64,000 nt of DNA, taken from Entophlyctis helioformis. Taxonomy: Eukaryota; Chytridiomycota; Chytridiomycetes; Chytridiales; Chytriomycetaceae. The notes below the pieces were generated by a model. That model was not told the DNA's origin. It worked only from the letters and a program-made list of their open reading frames with translations, and ran no database searches. The stretch spans positions 62,001-126,000 of the forward strand of contig JAHLKH010000006.1 in the NCBI GenBank assembly GCA_025526915.1, written 5' to 3'. Below are positions 29,288 through 37,409 of the stretch, in pieces. Position numbers and translations under genes: made by a program. Position 1 is the first letter of the stretch. The number at the start of each line of letters is the position of its first letter.

Positions 29288-29417
29288 TTGCTGGTCGCTG
29301 TTGCTGCAGTGTGCTGTGGACCACGTGCTGCACGACCTGGCTGAGTGCTGTGCCAGCAAGGTAGAGCCAGACGGCACAGCCTAGCTTGAGCATTCTCAAG
29401 TAGCCGCGGACCGTCAT
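22263..29417 (-). CDS. FEN1/XPG-like nuclease fused to Fanzor (TnpB-like) RNA-guided nuclease, transposon copy 1
   Basis: Multi-exon gene. The 5' part starts MTVRGYLRML (compare MGxxGL... of FEN1) and carries HIDVLSVFY, FHVDGRRG, DYEADVCIAR, SNDSDLVAHC and SHTDFF, matching the metal-binding blocks of FEN1. The joins 29417..28917, then ..28695, ..28390 and ..28037 keep the frame with proper splice sites, the last through a GC donor. A long middle part of unknown fold follows, including a basic KPKRQRHRK segment (possible nuclear signal) near 24720. The 3' part has RTDGYSIFQLALN, VGIDWGQRYLYGAS (RuvC-I), VVWAFGIDFTGQGG (RuvC-II position without Glu), then NENLTSQMC, CPQC, CTDC and YHRDVLGATNI (zinc finger and RuvC-III). 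Stop at 22263-22265. Continuity from FEN to RuvC as one protein is inferred; one join near 27290 is unresolved. Confidence 0.82.
23946..24165. repeat. ~100-bp direct duplication inside the copy-1 Fanzor coding region
   Basis: The segment encoding MDAVAKATAKATQEADEQG plus LVGKEREEHIK appears twice (about 23946-24050 and 24071-24165). Copies 1 and 3 otherwise align here with a single occurrence in copy 3 (60690-60795). The linker reads VRVGTLVE. It is a recent tandem duplication in copy 1. Confidence 0.75.
28037..29417 (-). other. FEN1/XPG-type nuclease domain of the copy-1 gene (domain annotation)
   Basis: Four exons encode an N-terminal and an internal XPG block plus an H3TH-like stretch. 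Acidic residues at the FEN1 metal-ligand positions are visible: D in HIDV, D in HVDG, E and D in YEADV, two D in SNDSDL, D in HTDFF. After the last block, GIAAAAKFINAWFDRKAAK reads like the helix-two-turn-helix region. Known FEN1-family enzymes cut 5' flaps and related branched DNA. A TATATATA-type peptide from a GTTGCT hexanucleotide tract (29229-29290) is inserted between the N-terminal lead and the first Asp. Confidence 0.8.
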
Positions 29418-29445
29418 GTTGCGTGGTGCTGGTGCGTGTGATGGG

Positions 29446-29448
<3 letters not shown>

Positions 29449-29486
<38 letters not shown>
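29449..29486. repeat. GT/AC dinucleotide tract inside copy 1
   Basis: About 38 bp of alternating GT just upstream of the FEN-like start codon (29417). Similar tracts occur at 17302-17349, 20694-20737, 35539-35552 and 62157-62180, mostly inside introns or 5' leaders. Confidence 0.8.
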
Positions 29487-30648
29487 TGTGTTGGTGTGTG
29501 TATCTGTTTGTTTGCGGGCAAACACAGCGCGTTCCAAAGTGGCGCGCTTTGATCAGATCTGATGGGCGGAGTTGAACTTTTCATTGCATGAAAACAGAGA
29601 GTGAGTCGACAGAGAGCGAGCATCCAGGCACTCGCCGTCCCCTGCCCAACAGCCATCAAGGGAGCAGCGAGCACCAACAGCCAGGCGTTCAAGATGCGGT
29701 CGTATGTTGCTGGCACAGTCATTGATGAGATGCCACTCAGTGCGCAGCTTGACATGCACCGTGCAGCATCACTCTGCGTGTCATGAGCTGCATTGCAGCG
29801 AGCCTCTCTCCAAGTGTCGTCTTCTCAGTCAATGTCCCACTGCATCCAACAATCGTCCTGTGACCCAGTGCGATGCAGTTGGTGTTGCCTGACTGGCCAG
29901 CTGGTCCATGGACAGGTTGGCCGTTGGCGCACTGTCTGCATCGCCCCTCTGCTCTGGATTGTCCTTGTCAACAAACACAGTGCATGCAAGACTGGGATCG
30001 TCAGGATTGTCGCCATCATCGTCGTTGTTGTGGTTGTTGAATGAATGGAGAGTGCTTGGTCTGTCTGTCTGGCCACTCCAGTTGCTGCTCAGTGGATCGC
30101 ATCCAAGATGCCATCGCACCAAGTGCAATGTGGCCAGACACGCCTGCCAGCACTCGCGTCCTCCTCACCAATCTCGTCTGGATCAGTGTCGTCGAGTGTG
30201 CTGCTCGTCGAGTGTGCTGCCACTGCCGAGTTTGGCATCCAAGTCGGCATGCCAATCCAGCTGTCCAGCAAGCAGTTCCTGCAGCCAACTCCCAAGGATC
30301 GATCCATTGAGCACGTCTCAGTGGCTGCTCATCTGCTGTTGCTGCATTCCATGTCGCAGTCGGAAAGCACCAGGCAGCTCAGTCCTGCGATGCCAACACT
30401 CTCGCTGTCCTCTTGAACAACAGCCAGATCGCCCTGTTCACGGCCGTCTTGCCAACGTCTCTTGTTGCTGTTTGGAGCCATCAGACATGCACGCAGTCAG
30501 TGCCAAGACAACGCAGACACGGCCGTCAGACTGCTGTACCATCGTCGTCGATGGGCAATGGAGCATGACTGGACAGACAGCGAGTCAACGCACCCGCTTG
30601 CCTGTCTGCAGCCTGCCTTCTGTCCGCCCGCCTTGTTGGGCACGCCTC
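29487..30648. other. Element 5' region between leader ORF and FEN-like start
   Basis: No reading frame here is conserved in copy 3, whose equivalent interval (55330-55558) is only about 230 bp. Short minus-strand frames (e.g. 29829-30128, acidic NNHNNDDDGDNPDDP) could be exons of the leader ORF, but I cannot prove splicing. Treated as 5' UTR or intron. Confidence 0.4.
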
Positions 30649-30945
30649 TCAGACGGCCACGACCACGCTGCTCTGCTGCATGGCCTGCTGGACTGCCTGC
30701 TGCATGCCACTTTGAGCAGTGAGCCTCGTCGTCCCCCCGAAGGACTCGACCAAGGAGAGCTGGACCATATCCGTGCAGATGGGTGAAAGGGTGGCGCGCT
30801 GTCTGCTAGGCCGTGTTGAAGGTGTGGTGGAAGTGGTGGTGCTGTCGCCTGCGTCGTTGTCGTTGGGCTCGTTGTTGCTTGTGTGCAGTTGGGCGGCAAG
30901 TGCAGCAGCGTCTGGATCTGGCATGGCGCGTTGCTGTGCACGCAT
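30649..30945 (-). CDS. Small leader ORF of transposon copy 1 (MRAQQR...)
   Basis: Starts at an ATG 34 bp inside the CCAAT array and encodes 98 residues: MRAQQRAMPDPDAAALAAQL, then a Thr/Ser/Asn-rich stretch. The same start and flanking bases (TCTAGAGAGCC...ATGCGAGCACAGCAAC) are present in copy 2 (about 35939) and copy 3 (55307). Copy 2 keeps MPDPD.AALAAQLHT; copy 3 diverges after MRAQQR. It may be the first coding exon of the nuclease gene or a separate upstream ORF. Function unknown. Confidence 0.5.
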   Translation of the reverse strand: MRAQQRAMPDPDAAALAAQLHTSNNEPNDNDAGDSTTTSTTPSTRPSRQRATLSPICTDMVQLSLVESFGGTTRLTAQSGMQQAVQQAMQQSSVVVAV

Positions 30946-30978
30946 CGCGCAGTGTCAGCACCGCGCAAGGGCTCTCTA

Positions 30979-31120
30979 GATCGACCAATCACAGCGATTC
31001 CACCAAGATCGACCAATCACAGCGATTCCACCAAGATCGGCCAATCACAGCGATTCCACCAGGAGTTGACCAATCACAGCGATTCCACCAGGATTGACCA
31101 ATCAGGAATATTCCACCAGG
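30979..31120. promoter_or_regulatory. Tandem 28-bp CCAAT-box array at the left end of copy 1
   Basis: Five head-to-tail units starting near 30979, 31007, 31035, 31063 and 31091, each with ACCAATCACAGCGATTC (CCAAT on the plus strand, ATTGG toward the element gene). The array abuts the left terminal repeat and ends 34 bp before the leader ATG. Copies 2 and 3 keep two boxes each (about 35862-35905 and 55220-55275). CCAAT boxes are bound by the NF-Y/HAP complex, so this looks like the element's own promoter. Confidence 0.75.
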
Positions 31121-31143
31121 GGTAATGGTATGAGAACCGGGCC
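31121..31143. repeat. Terminal inverted repeat, left (5') end of copy 1
   Basis: Ends ...GAGAACCGGGCC on the plus strand and matches the complement of 21999-22021 at 19 of 23 positions. It is followed directly by TTTTTTCT (31144-31151), the second copy of the target-site repeat. Copies 2 and 3 have lost this terminal repeat. Confidence 0.88.
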
Positions 31144-31272
31144 TTTTTTCTTTGCATTTGCAATCCCAACATTAAACGACTCGCGCCGCTCAGAGCGCTC
31201 AGCAACCAACGGCACCTCGCAAGCGTCTGGATCCCTCTGCGGCGTCGCCTGTCATCCGCACCAACACCCAGC
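31144..31272. promoter_or_regulatory. Remaining PUS7-side part of the DHS/PUS7 divergent promoter
   Basis: Holds the second TTTTTTCT repeat, then a C/G-rich leader up to the PUS7 ATG. Without the transposon, the DHS and PUS7 start codons would be only about 165 bp apart. Confidence 0.6.
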
Positions 31273-34149
31273 ATGTCGTCGTCTGCCGAGCCTGCTGCTG
31301 CGCCTGCCGTCCAAGAGACCCGCAGGCACACCGACTGGAGCAACTCGGTCGCTGCAACGGAAGCCGACTTGGGCATCTTGGAGTACATCAGCCGATCCAC
31401 ACCGGCCTTTACAGGCATCATCAAGCACAGGTGCCTGCCAGCTCGCTGTGGCACTCGATGCATGCCGATCCAGTGCGCATGCGTCTTGTGCCTCGCACTG
31501 ACATCCATGGCCTGATGGACGTGCAGGTACAGCGACTTTCTGGTCAACGAGGTCGACCTAAGCGGCGAGATTGTGCACTTGCGCGAAACATCCATGGCTA
31601 CGCCTGAGCAGGCTGCCTCTGCTGCTCCTGCTGCTGTCTCGACTCCTGCTCCTGATGCAGAAGTTGCTGCTGCGGCTGCCACGACAGAGGAAAAGGTGCG
31701 CTCGTTCCCAGCATGCAGCCATGTGCATTGCAAATGCCTGACTGATCTGCAACCGGATCTCGGCAACAGGACGTTCCCGCCAAGCTGGCTGAGCTGGCTG
31801 CTGTGCTGCAAGACGAGGACATCATCCCAGAGATCCAGGCACTCTTGGACGCAACTGGTGCAGATGCCAAGAAAGTCGTCATGACAAAGGTATGGGTCTG
31901 CCACCGACGCACGCGATCGCACCGATCCGACTCACACACGCATCGCCATCGTCAACAGTCGATCCCCGAAAAGAACACACGCACGCTGGTGCACCAGACG
32001 GTGCGTTCGCTGTTTGCCGGCCAGCTGGACACGTACACGGAGAAAGACGCGATCGCCATCTCGCGTCCGACGGCTGCCACATCGCGGCGCAATGCACCGG
32101 CCTCCAGAAAAGGCAACAACGGCAAGTCCAAGGTCAAGGCATCGTTTGCTGATCTGGGTGGCGAGTTTTGCCACTTTACGCTGTACAAGGAGAACATGGA
32201 CACCATGCAGGCGTTGTCGATGCTCGCCAAGACCATCAGGTACGCTTGATGTCGTGCGTGTGCGTGTGCGTGTGCATGACTGCACGCTGTATCGGATGCT
32301 GGCCTGACACGTCGGAATGGATAGGGTGCCGCAACAAAGCTTCACGTTCAGTGGGACAAAGGACCGTCGTGCTGTGACCGTGCAGCGCATCTCGGTTCAT
32401 CGCGTGCGGCCCGACGTGCTGCTGGGTCTCAACAGACGTATCCGCAATGCGCGTATCGGCGATCTCAAGTGAGCATGTCGATGCTCTTGGCTGCCGCGGT
32501 GTAGGATTGACGTTTTGCGATGGATGACCAGGTACACGACCGAACGACTGGCTCTTGGATCGCTCGCCGGAAACCATTTCACCATTGCGCTTCGGTAACC
32601 ACGGTGGCTGGTTTCCGTATTGCAGCAACACGTGTCAGACTCACTCTGGCCATCGCCTGCCACAGCAATGTCGAGGCAGAGTCGGAGGATGCCATCAACC
32701 AGTCGCTTGAATCGTTCAAGAAGCTTGGCTTTATCAACTACTATGGCATGCAGCGGTTTGGTACACGCTCGATCCCGACATACGCTGTCGGCCTGGAGAT
32801 GCTGTCTGGAAACTGGGCTGCGGCCATCGATCTCGTCATGTGTGCCAAGGGCGATGGTGGGTCCCTTTTCTCTGCCACTCCATACTCGCTTTGCAAGCCA
32901 CTCACATGGAAGGCAGAGGACCCCGATATCATTGCTGCCCGCGAGCACTGGTTCAAGTACAGGGACGCCCAGGAAGCATACGAAATGTTCTCGCCGCGGC
33001 TGCTCGCTGAACGGTCTGTGCTGAAAGCGTATGCATCCATGGGCAACACGCACAACCACTTGGGTGCGCTCCAAGCCGTAAGCCTCTTCACCCTCCATCT
33101 GCCGTCGTTCCTCTCATGGCGACATCTCTCTAACTTTGCACAACCCAGATCCCAAGATCCCTGCGTCTGATGTACGTCCACGCGTACCAGAGTCTGGTCT
33201 GGAACCATATGGCCTCGGAACGCGTCCGCATGTATGGCCACACGCCAGTCATTGGCGATCTCGTGCGGCCGCTGGGTGTCTCGGACACGGATCTGGACAT
33301 TGCCGACGACGCCGATGCCGACGCGGACACTCTCCCGGCCACCACTACTACGGACACCGCTGGCACTGCTGGCACCGAGACGGCCACGACCGCCGCCGCC
33401 AAGGGACACTTGTCAAACCGCAAGAACCAGCCCGTGATCATTGAAACGGCGGAGCAGGCGGCCCAGTACACCATGGCCGATGTCCTGCTGCCGATGCCGG
33501 GCCACGCGATCCTGTACCCGCGCAACGCCATCATGGACATGTACAAGGAGTTTATGGGGAAGCATGGGTTTGATCCGCTTGACATGACGCGCAAGATCAA
33601 GTGAGTGGCGACGGCGTTGTGTGCGTGTGCAGCGTGTGCAGCCGTGTGCAACGAGAGTGCTAACATGTATATCCAGGGAGTTTAGTCTGACGGGATCGTA
33701 TCGGCCGGTGGTGTCGATGCCACGCAATGTGTCGTGGTGCGTGTATGATGCAGGGACATGCGTGCAATGCCGAGGATGCTAACAGGAAGTGTGGACAGGC
33801 GGATGCTGAGATACAATGACGATCATATGCCGCTCGTGCAGACTGATCTGGACATTATCGAACGCAAGCCAGTGCCTGAATCGATTCCAGGTGCGTACTT
33901 TCCAACGCCAGCCTGACAGCCGTGATGACGGGTGCTAACACAAGATGGGCTTGTGCAGACGGGAAGAAACTCGCGCTCGTGGTCGAGTTCACGCTCGGTG
34001 CGTCGCAGTACGCGACCATGGCTCTGCGCGAGATCACCAAGACGGACACGGGCTCGCGCCACCAGACGTCGCTGTCACGCGAGACCAAGCGCAAAGAGGC
34101 TGACGATCCCGAGACTGCCGCTGATGCCAAGAAGATCAAGACGGAGTAA
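31273..34149 (+). CDS. PUS7: tRNA/mRNA pseudouridine synthase Pus7 (TruD family)
   Basis: Isomerises U to pseudouridine in tRNA, snRNA and mRNA. Landmarks: GIIKHRYSDFLVNEVDL (split by an intron with frame-proven ends), EFCHFTLYKENMDTMQAL, SFTFSGTKDRRAVTVQ (the Asp after Lys is the TruD catalytic Asp), GNHFTI, GFINYYGMQRFGTRSIPTY, AYQSLVWNHMAS, VLLPMPGHAILYPRN and VVEFTLGASQYATMALREI near the end. An acidic DADADAD/TTTT insert (about 33300-33400) interrupts the TRUD domain. About ten short introns. ATG at 31273; stop at 34147-34149. Its 3' end converges on OMA1. Transposon copy 1 ends 130 bp upstream of the ATG. Confidence 0.95.
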
Positions 34150-34245
34150 AGCTGGATAAACTGCGTTTGTGTGAATGTGCATGTCATTTCTGTTTTTATA
34201 CTCGAGTAAAACGAGCAAGTCATGTGCAATGAACGGGCGTGCGGC

Positions 34246-35842
34246 TCATGTCCAGCGCAATCGGTCAAACAGCAACCGTGAAATGGATGCAGTCTGCAGC
34301 GTGCTCGTCAGCCGACTGCATGAGAACGCAAACAGGAGATGGCAAGGACGCACCTCTCCGCAGTTTGAGTCGCGCAACGTCTCTTCGGCCTGTGGCATCC
34401 ATTCGCGGATCTTGTCGATGCGCGAAGCTGTCACCAACCAGGATCAGTCCCATCCACCAGCACAGCACAGGCAGCCGCCGACGACACTCACAGTGCGATG
34501 GATGCGTGCTCAAGAATTTGGGCACGTCCTGTCCTACATCTGCGTGGCTCATTCTCTGCCACCGCATGTCAGTACATAGACTGCCGTAAGACGACGCCAG
34601 CCAAAATGATCACCAACGAACCTGCCACATGGCGACCGCTGCATGCGGGTCATAGCACGCCTTGGCCATGAGCTGCAGCCCAATGAAATCCGCCTCGCTC
34701 TCACATTTCCTGGAGAACGGTCTCTGCAGATCCACATGTCAGTCGAGAACTCGCGCGTCATGCCATCCCATGCCATGTCACGCCACGCCACGCCATTGGC
34801 CAAGACACACCATGATGCCCAGATCGGTGATGGCACGCGTAAGGAACGGGCTGGGACCAAACACGGCAACAAACAGTATCTGCGCCACGACCAGGATCTT
34901 GGTCCATGTGAACTTTTCAACCGAGTGCCGCGCCAGCTGGTGTGCCATCTGTCGACGTGCGTGTCAGCGCATCCATTGTAAACCACATGCTGCACGACAC
35001 ATGCGACACGCCACATGCCGCGACCCATGTACCTCGTGGCCAAGCACGGCCGCCATGCCGTCTTCCGTCTGCACAATCGGAAGGATGCCCGTAAACACAA
35101 AGATCTTTCCGCCTGTCCACCGCATCATCAGCAACATGTGTGATAGCGGGCCTGTGCACACAACACCAATGCACACATGCCGCACGTACCCGGCAGCACA
35201 AAGGCGTTGCGTTGCGCGTCGTTCACGACATGGATTTGCCAGTCGGCCGCATTCAGCCCGCTCGCGGCGATGAGGCGGCGGGCAACCCTGGCCACGAACA
35301 GCGAGTAAGGGTGGTTGGCCGGGAGGAGCGCGGGGCCGACCTCGGCCATCACCTGCCGGTACGCCATGTCGCCCAGCAGCGCTTCCGTGGCGGGCGAAAC
35401 GTCGTTGAACCGCGTGCGGCCGGATATCGGCACCGTTTCCAGGTGCGTGACGATGTAGCCGGCCAGGAAGACGGCGGCTGCTGTGGCACCGAGGGCTGCA
35501 TACGGTCTGCGGTAGAACGGAAGCCGCCCTGGATGGTGTGTGTGTGTGTGTGTACGAGCCAGCCTGGTTAGTGGCGTGCGTCATTTGTGTGTGACGGCCG
35601 GCGACGTACGGCTACTGGTGCTTCCAAAGTACTCGTAGCCATTGGCGCCGGTGGCTCGAGCGGTGGGCTCTGGTGGCGGGGCTGCGGGTGCCGGTGTGGT
35701 GGAGATGGGCACGGTCTTGCGTCGCTGCGGGCTGCGTGGCGGCGGCCGCGTTGCCAGCGTGCGGAGCGGCAGCAGCCGTTGGTGCAGCAGGAGTGTCGTT
35801 GCGCGCAGCGGCTTCAGAACATGCAAGAGGCGAGACGCCATG
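34246..35842 (-). CDS. OMA1: OMA1-like mitochondrial inner-membrane metallopeptidase (M48)
   Basis: Begins [20 protein letters not shown] with an Arg-rich, acid-poor leader typical of mitochondrial targeting. A single membrane segment follows ([20 protein letters not shown]), then the M48 core: [18 protein letters not shown] joined across an intron to MAHQLARH (HEMAH zinc motif), a hydrophobic region [16 protein letters not shown], and [19 protein letters not shown] (third zinc ligand Glu), then LSTHPSH and [19 protein letters not shown]1 processes OPA1-type and other inner-membrane proteins under stress. Stop at about 34246, close to the PUS7 3' end. The ORF appears to extend upstream of the ATG only by reading into transposon copy 2, which starts about 20 bp away. 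Confidence 0.9.
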
Positions 35843-36004
35843 TACGTCGTGTTGGAAAGATACTGATTGGCCAATCCTGGTGGACTCGCTGTGATTGGTC
35901 GATCTAGAGAGCCCTTGCACGGTGCAGACACTGCGCGATGCGAGCACAGCAACAACGCGCCATGCCAGATCCAGACGTGGCTGCACTTGCCGCCCAACTG
36001 CACA

Positions 36005-37069
36005 CAGGGATCTGCGCTGCCATGCGTACTGCACGCCATTCCTGAATGCACGGGTACGCTTTCTCTGTTTCTGGATGTCCATTGGCATGATCGCCATGCT
36101 GCTTGATTGCCTGCTGATTGCACTGGATGGCATGGCATGGCATGGCATTCCACAGAAAGTCAAGGACAAGCGGTTTGCCATGCGCTGCAAGCGCATGTCT
36201 GATCGCGGACAGGCTCTTGAGGGCATCATGAAGCTGGCAGGATCGACCACTGGCATGCGCGCATCTCATGCGTCTCAGGGCCTCCCTGTCGACCGATCAA
36301 AGTCGACAGAGGACAACATTCCTGTTGTGTGGGCATTTGGCATTGACTTTACAGGCCAAGGTGGCCGGCACGCTGTGTTTGAGAAGTTTCTCATCAGGCA
36401 TCTGCGGTCGTCTGGATATGCCTATGTGCGTCTGATGCCATGCCATCCATCCATCCATCCATCTGTGCACCAACTGACCACACGATCATGCACTCACACA
36501 CACAGATCTACCGCTGCAACGAGAACCTGACCAGCCAGATGTGCCCGCAGTGCAAGCAGCGGATCCCATACAAGAACCGCACCAACCTGCGACGCTACAA
36601 GTGCATACCATGCGAGACCGTCTACCACCGAGATGTGCTTGGAGCCACCAACATCGGGATGGTTGCACTGGAGCATCTGCTCTTTGGACACCGGCCGCTC
36701 TACTTGACACACACCAAAGCCGACAGCAATCCAGCCACGCCAGAGCACCTCAACAGTATCGCAAGAATGCATACTGCCATCCAGCTGCGTGCACGAGATG
36801 CTCCACCTGTTGTCCCACAGCCTCAAACGCGGAAACACTTCAAGTCGCATGTGGCCTCATGGGATCAGATCAGCCTGTCGACCAGCAGCGTTCAAGACGT
36901 GCTGTACAGCAGCGTTCAAGACATGGTCCATCTGTCGTCCAGCAGCGACCAGCACGCAGACAGCCTGCCCTCAAGTCACCTGTCACTCATCCCACACAGT
37001 GACTTGTTTGACTACCAACACTTTGAATCGGGGGACCTCCCGATCGACCTAACGGGTCACTTTTTCTAA
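36005..37069 (+). pseudogene. Fanzor C-terminal fragment in copy 2
   Basis: Encodes DLRCHAYCTPFLNAR, then after an intron KVKDKRFAMRCKRMSDRG, IPVVWAFGIDFTGQGG, FEKFLIRHLRSSGYAYV, NENLTSQMC, CPQC...CIPC and YHRDVLGATNIGMVAL, continuing to a stop at 37067-37069 (DLTGHFF). The zinc finger and RuvC-III are intact. RuvC-I (DWG...), the DNA-binding half and the FEN module are deleted, so no active nuclease can be made. The open frame is surprisingly well kept, and its 3' part overlaps the candidate guide-RNA region. Confidence 0.85.
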
Positions 37070-37205
37070 CGATAAAGGTAAGCCTCTGGCTGGTGTGCCT
37101 CGCCCACCTGTCGTCGCATGTTCTTTGCTGACTCGAACCTTCCATCGTGTGATACGCGGGCTTCTTTTCGACGCCTCTTGCGACGAATTTAACTCCAAAA
37201 CGCTT
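37020..37205 (+). ncRNA. Candidate omega/fRNA scaffold region, copy 2
   Basis: The hairpin ATCGGG(37027-37032)/CCCGAT(37039-37044) and the adjacent GACC/GGTC stem (37046-37058) are followed by about 150 bp of non-coding sequence strongly conserved with copies 1 and 3, up to the terminal repeat. Conservation beyond the stop codon and the position at the 3' end of the element suggest an RNA role. Inference only. Confidence 0.45.
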
Positions 37206-37409
37206 GGTAATTGTATGAATATCGGGCCACAAGATGGCGTCCGTGCACCAGCCGTAGACTGCACAGCAGCGATCGCCCGATAAAAGCTTATGGCATAGTA
37301 TAAAAGACGAGGCGGTTTATAGTCGATGAGGTGCTGGTAAACATGCTGGACGAGAAGGGACAGAATACAAAAATGGGATGGGGTTGTCACGGGCCGGGGG
37401 TGGTATGGT

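Larger units (their letters stand above)
21999..31143 (-). mobile_element. DNA transposon copy 1 encoding a FEN1-like + Fanzor nuclease gene (9,145 bp)
   Basis: The ends are 23-bp imperfect inverted repeats (21999-22021 and 31121-31143; 19 of 23 positions agree, outermost bases GGCCCG). Immediately outside both ends is the direct repeat TTTTTTCT (21991-21998 and 31144-31151), an apparent 8-bp target-site duplication. Inside are one long multi-exon gene on the minus strand, a CCAAT tandem array behind its 5' end, and a conserved structured 3' end. An 8-bp duplication is known for hAT, P, KDZ and Merlin elements. No DDE-type transposase was recognised, so the superfamily is open. It sits in the divergent promoter between DHS and PUS7. 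Confidence 0.92.
35860..37228 (+). mobile_element. Transposon copy 2: internal-deletion derivative (~1.37 kb)
   Basis: Left end: two ATTGG boxes and TCTAGAGAGCCC as in copy 1, but no outer terminal repeat. Right end: 37206-37228 is identical to the copy-1 terminal repeat. Between them the leader ORF (MRAQQQRAMPDPDVAALAAQLHT) runs directly into the Fanzor C-terminal region near 36005 (GGATCTGCGC..., which in copy 3 is codons WDLRCHAYC), removing more than 6 kb. Both transposition ends of the 3' type are kept, so it resembles a non-autonomous derivative. It lies between the acyltransferase 3' end and the OMA1 start codon. Confidence 0.85.

Noticed and set aside
30979..31120. Regular 28-bp repeats resembling a CRISPR array
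   Set aside because: Units are contiguous with no spacers, in a eukaryotic genome, and lie inside a transposon end; they are a CCAAT tandem array.
35843..36153. Upstream extension of OMA1 to 36153
   Set aside because: The added codons are antisense of transposon copy 2; the mitochondrial leader begins at the ATG at 35842.
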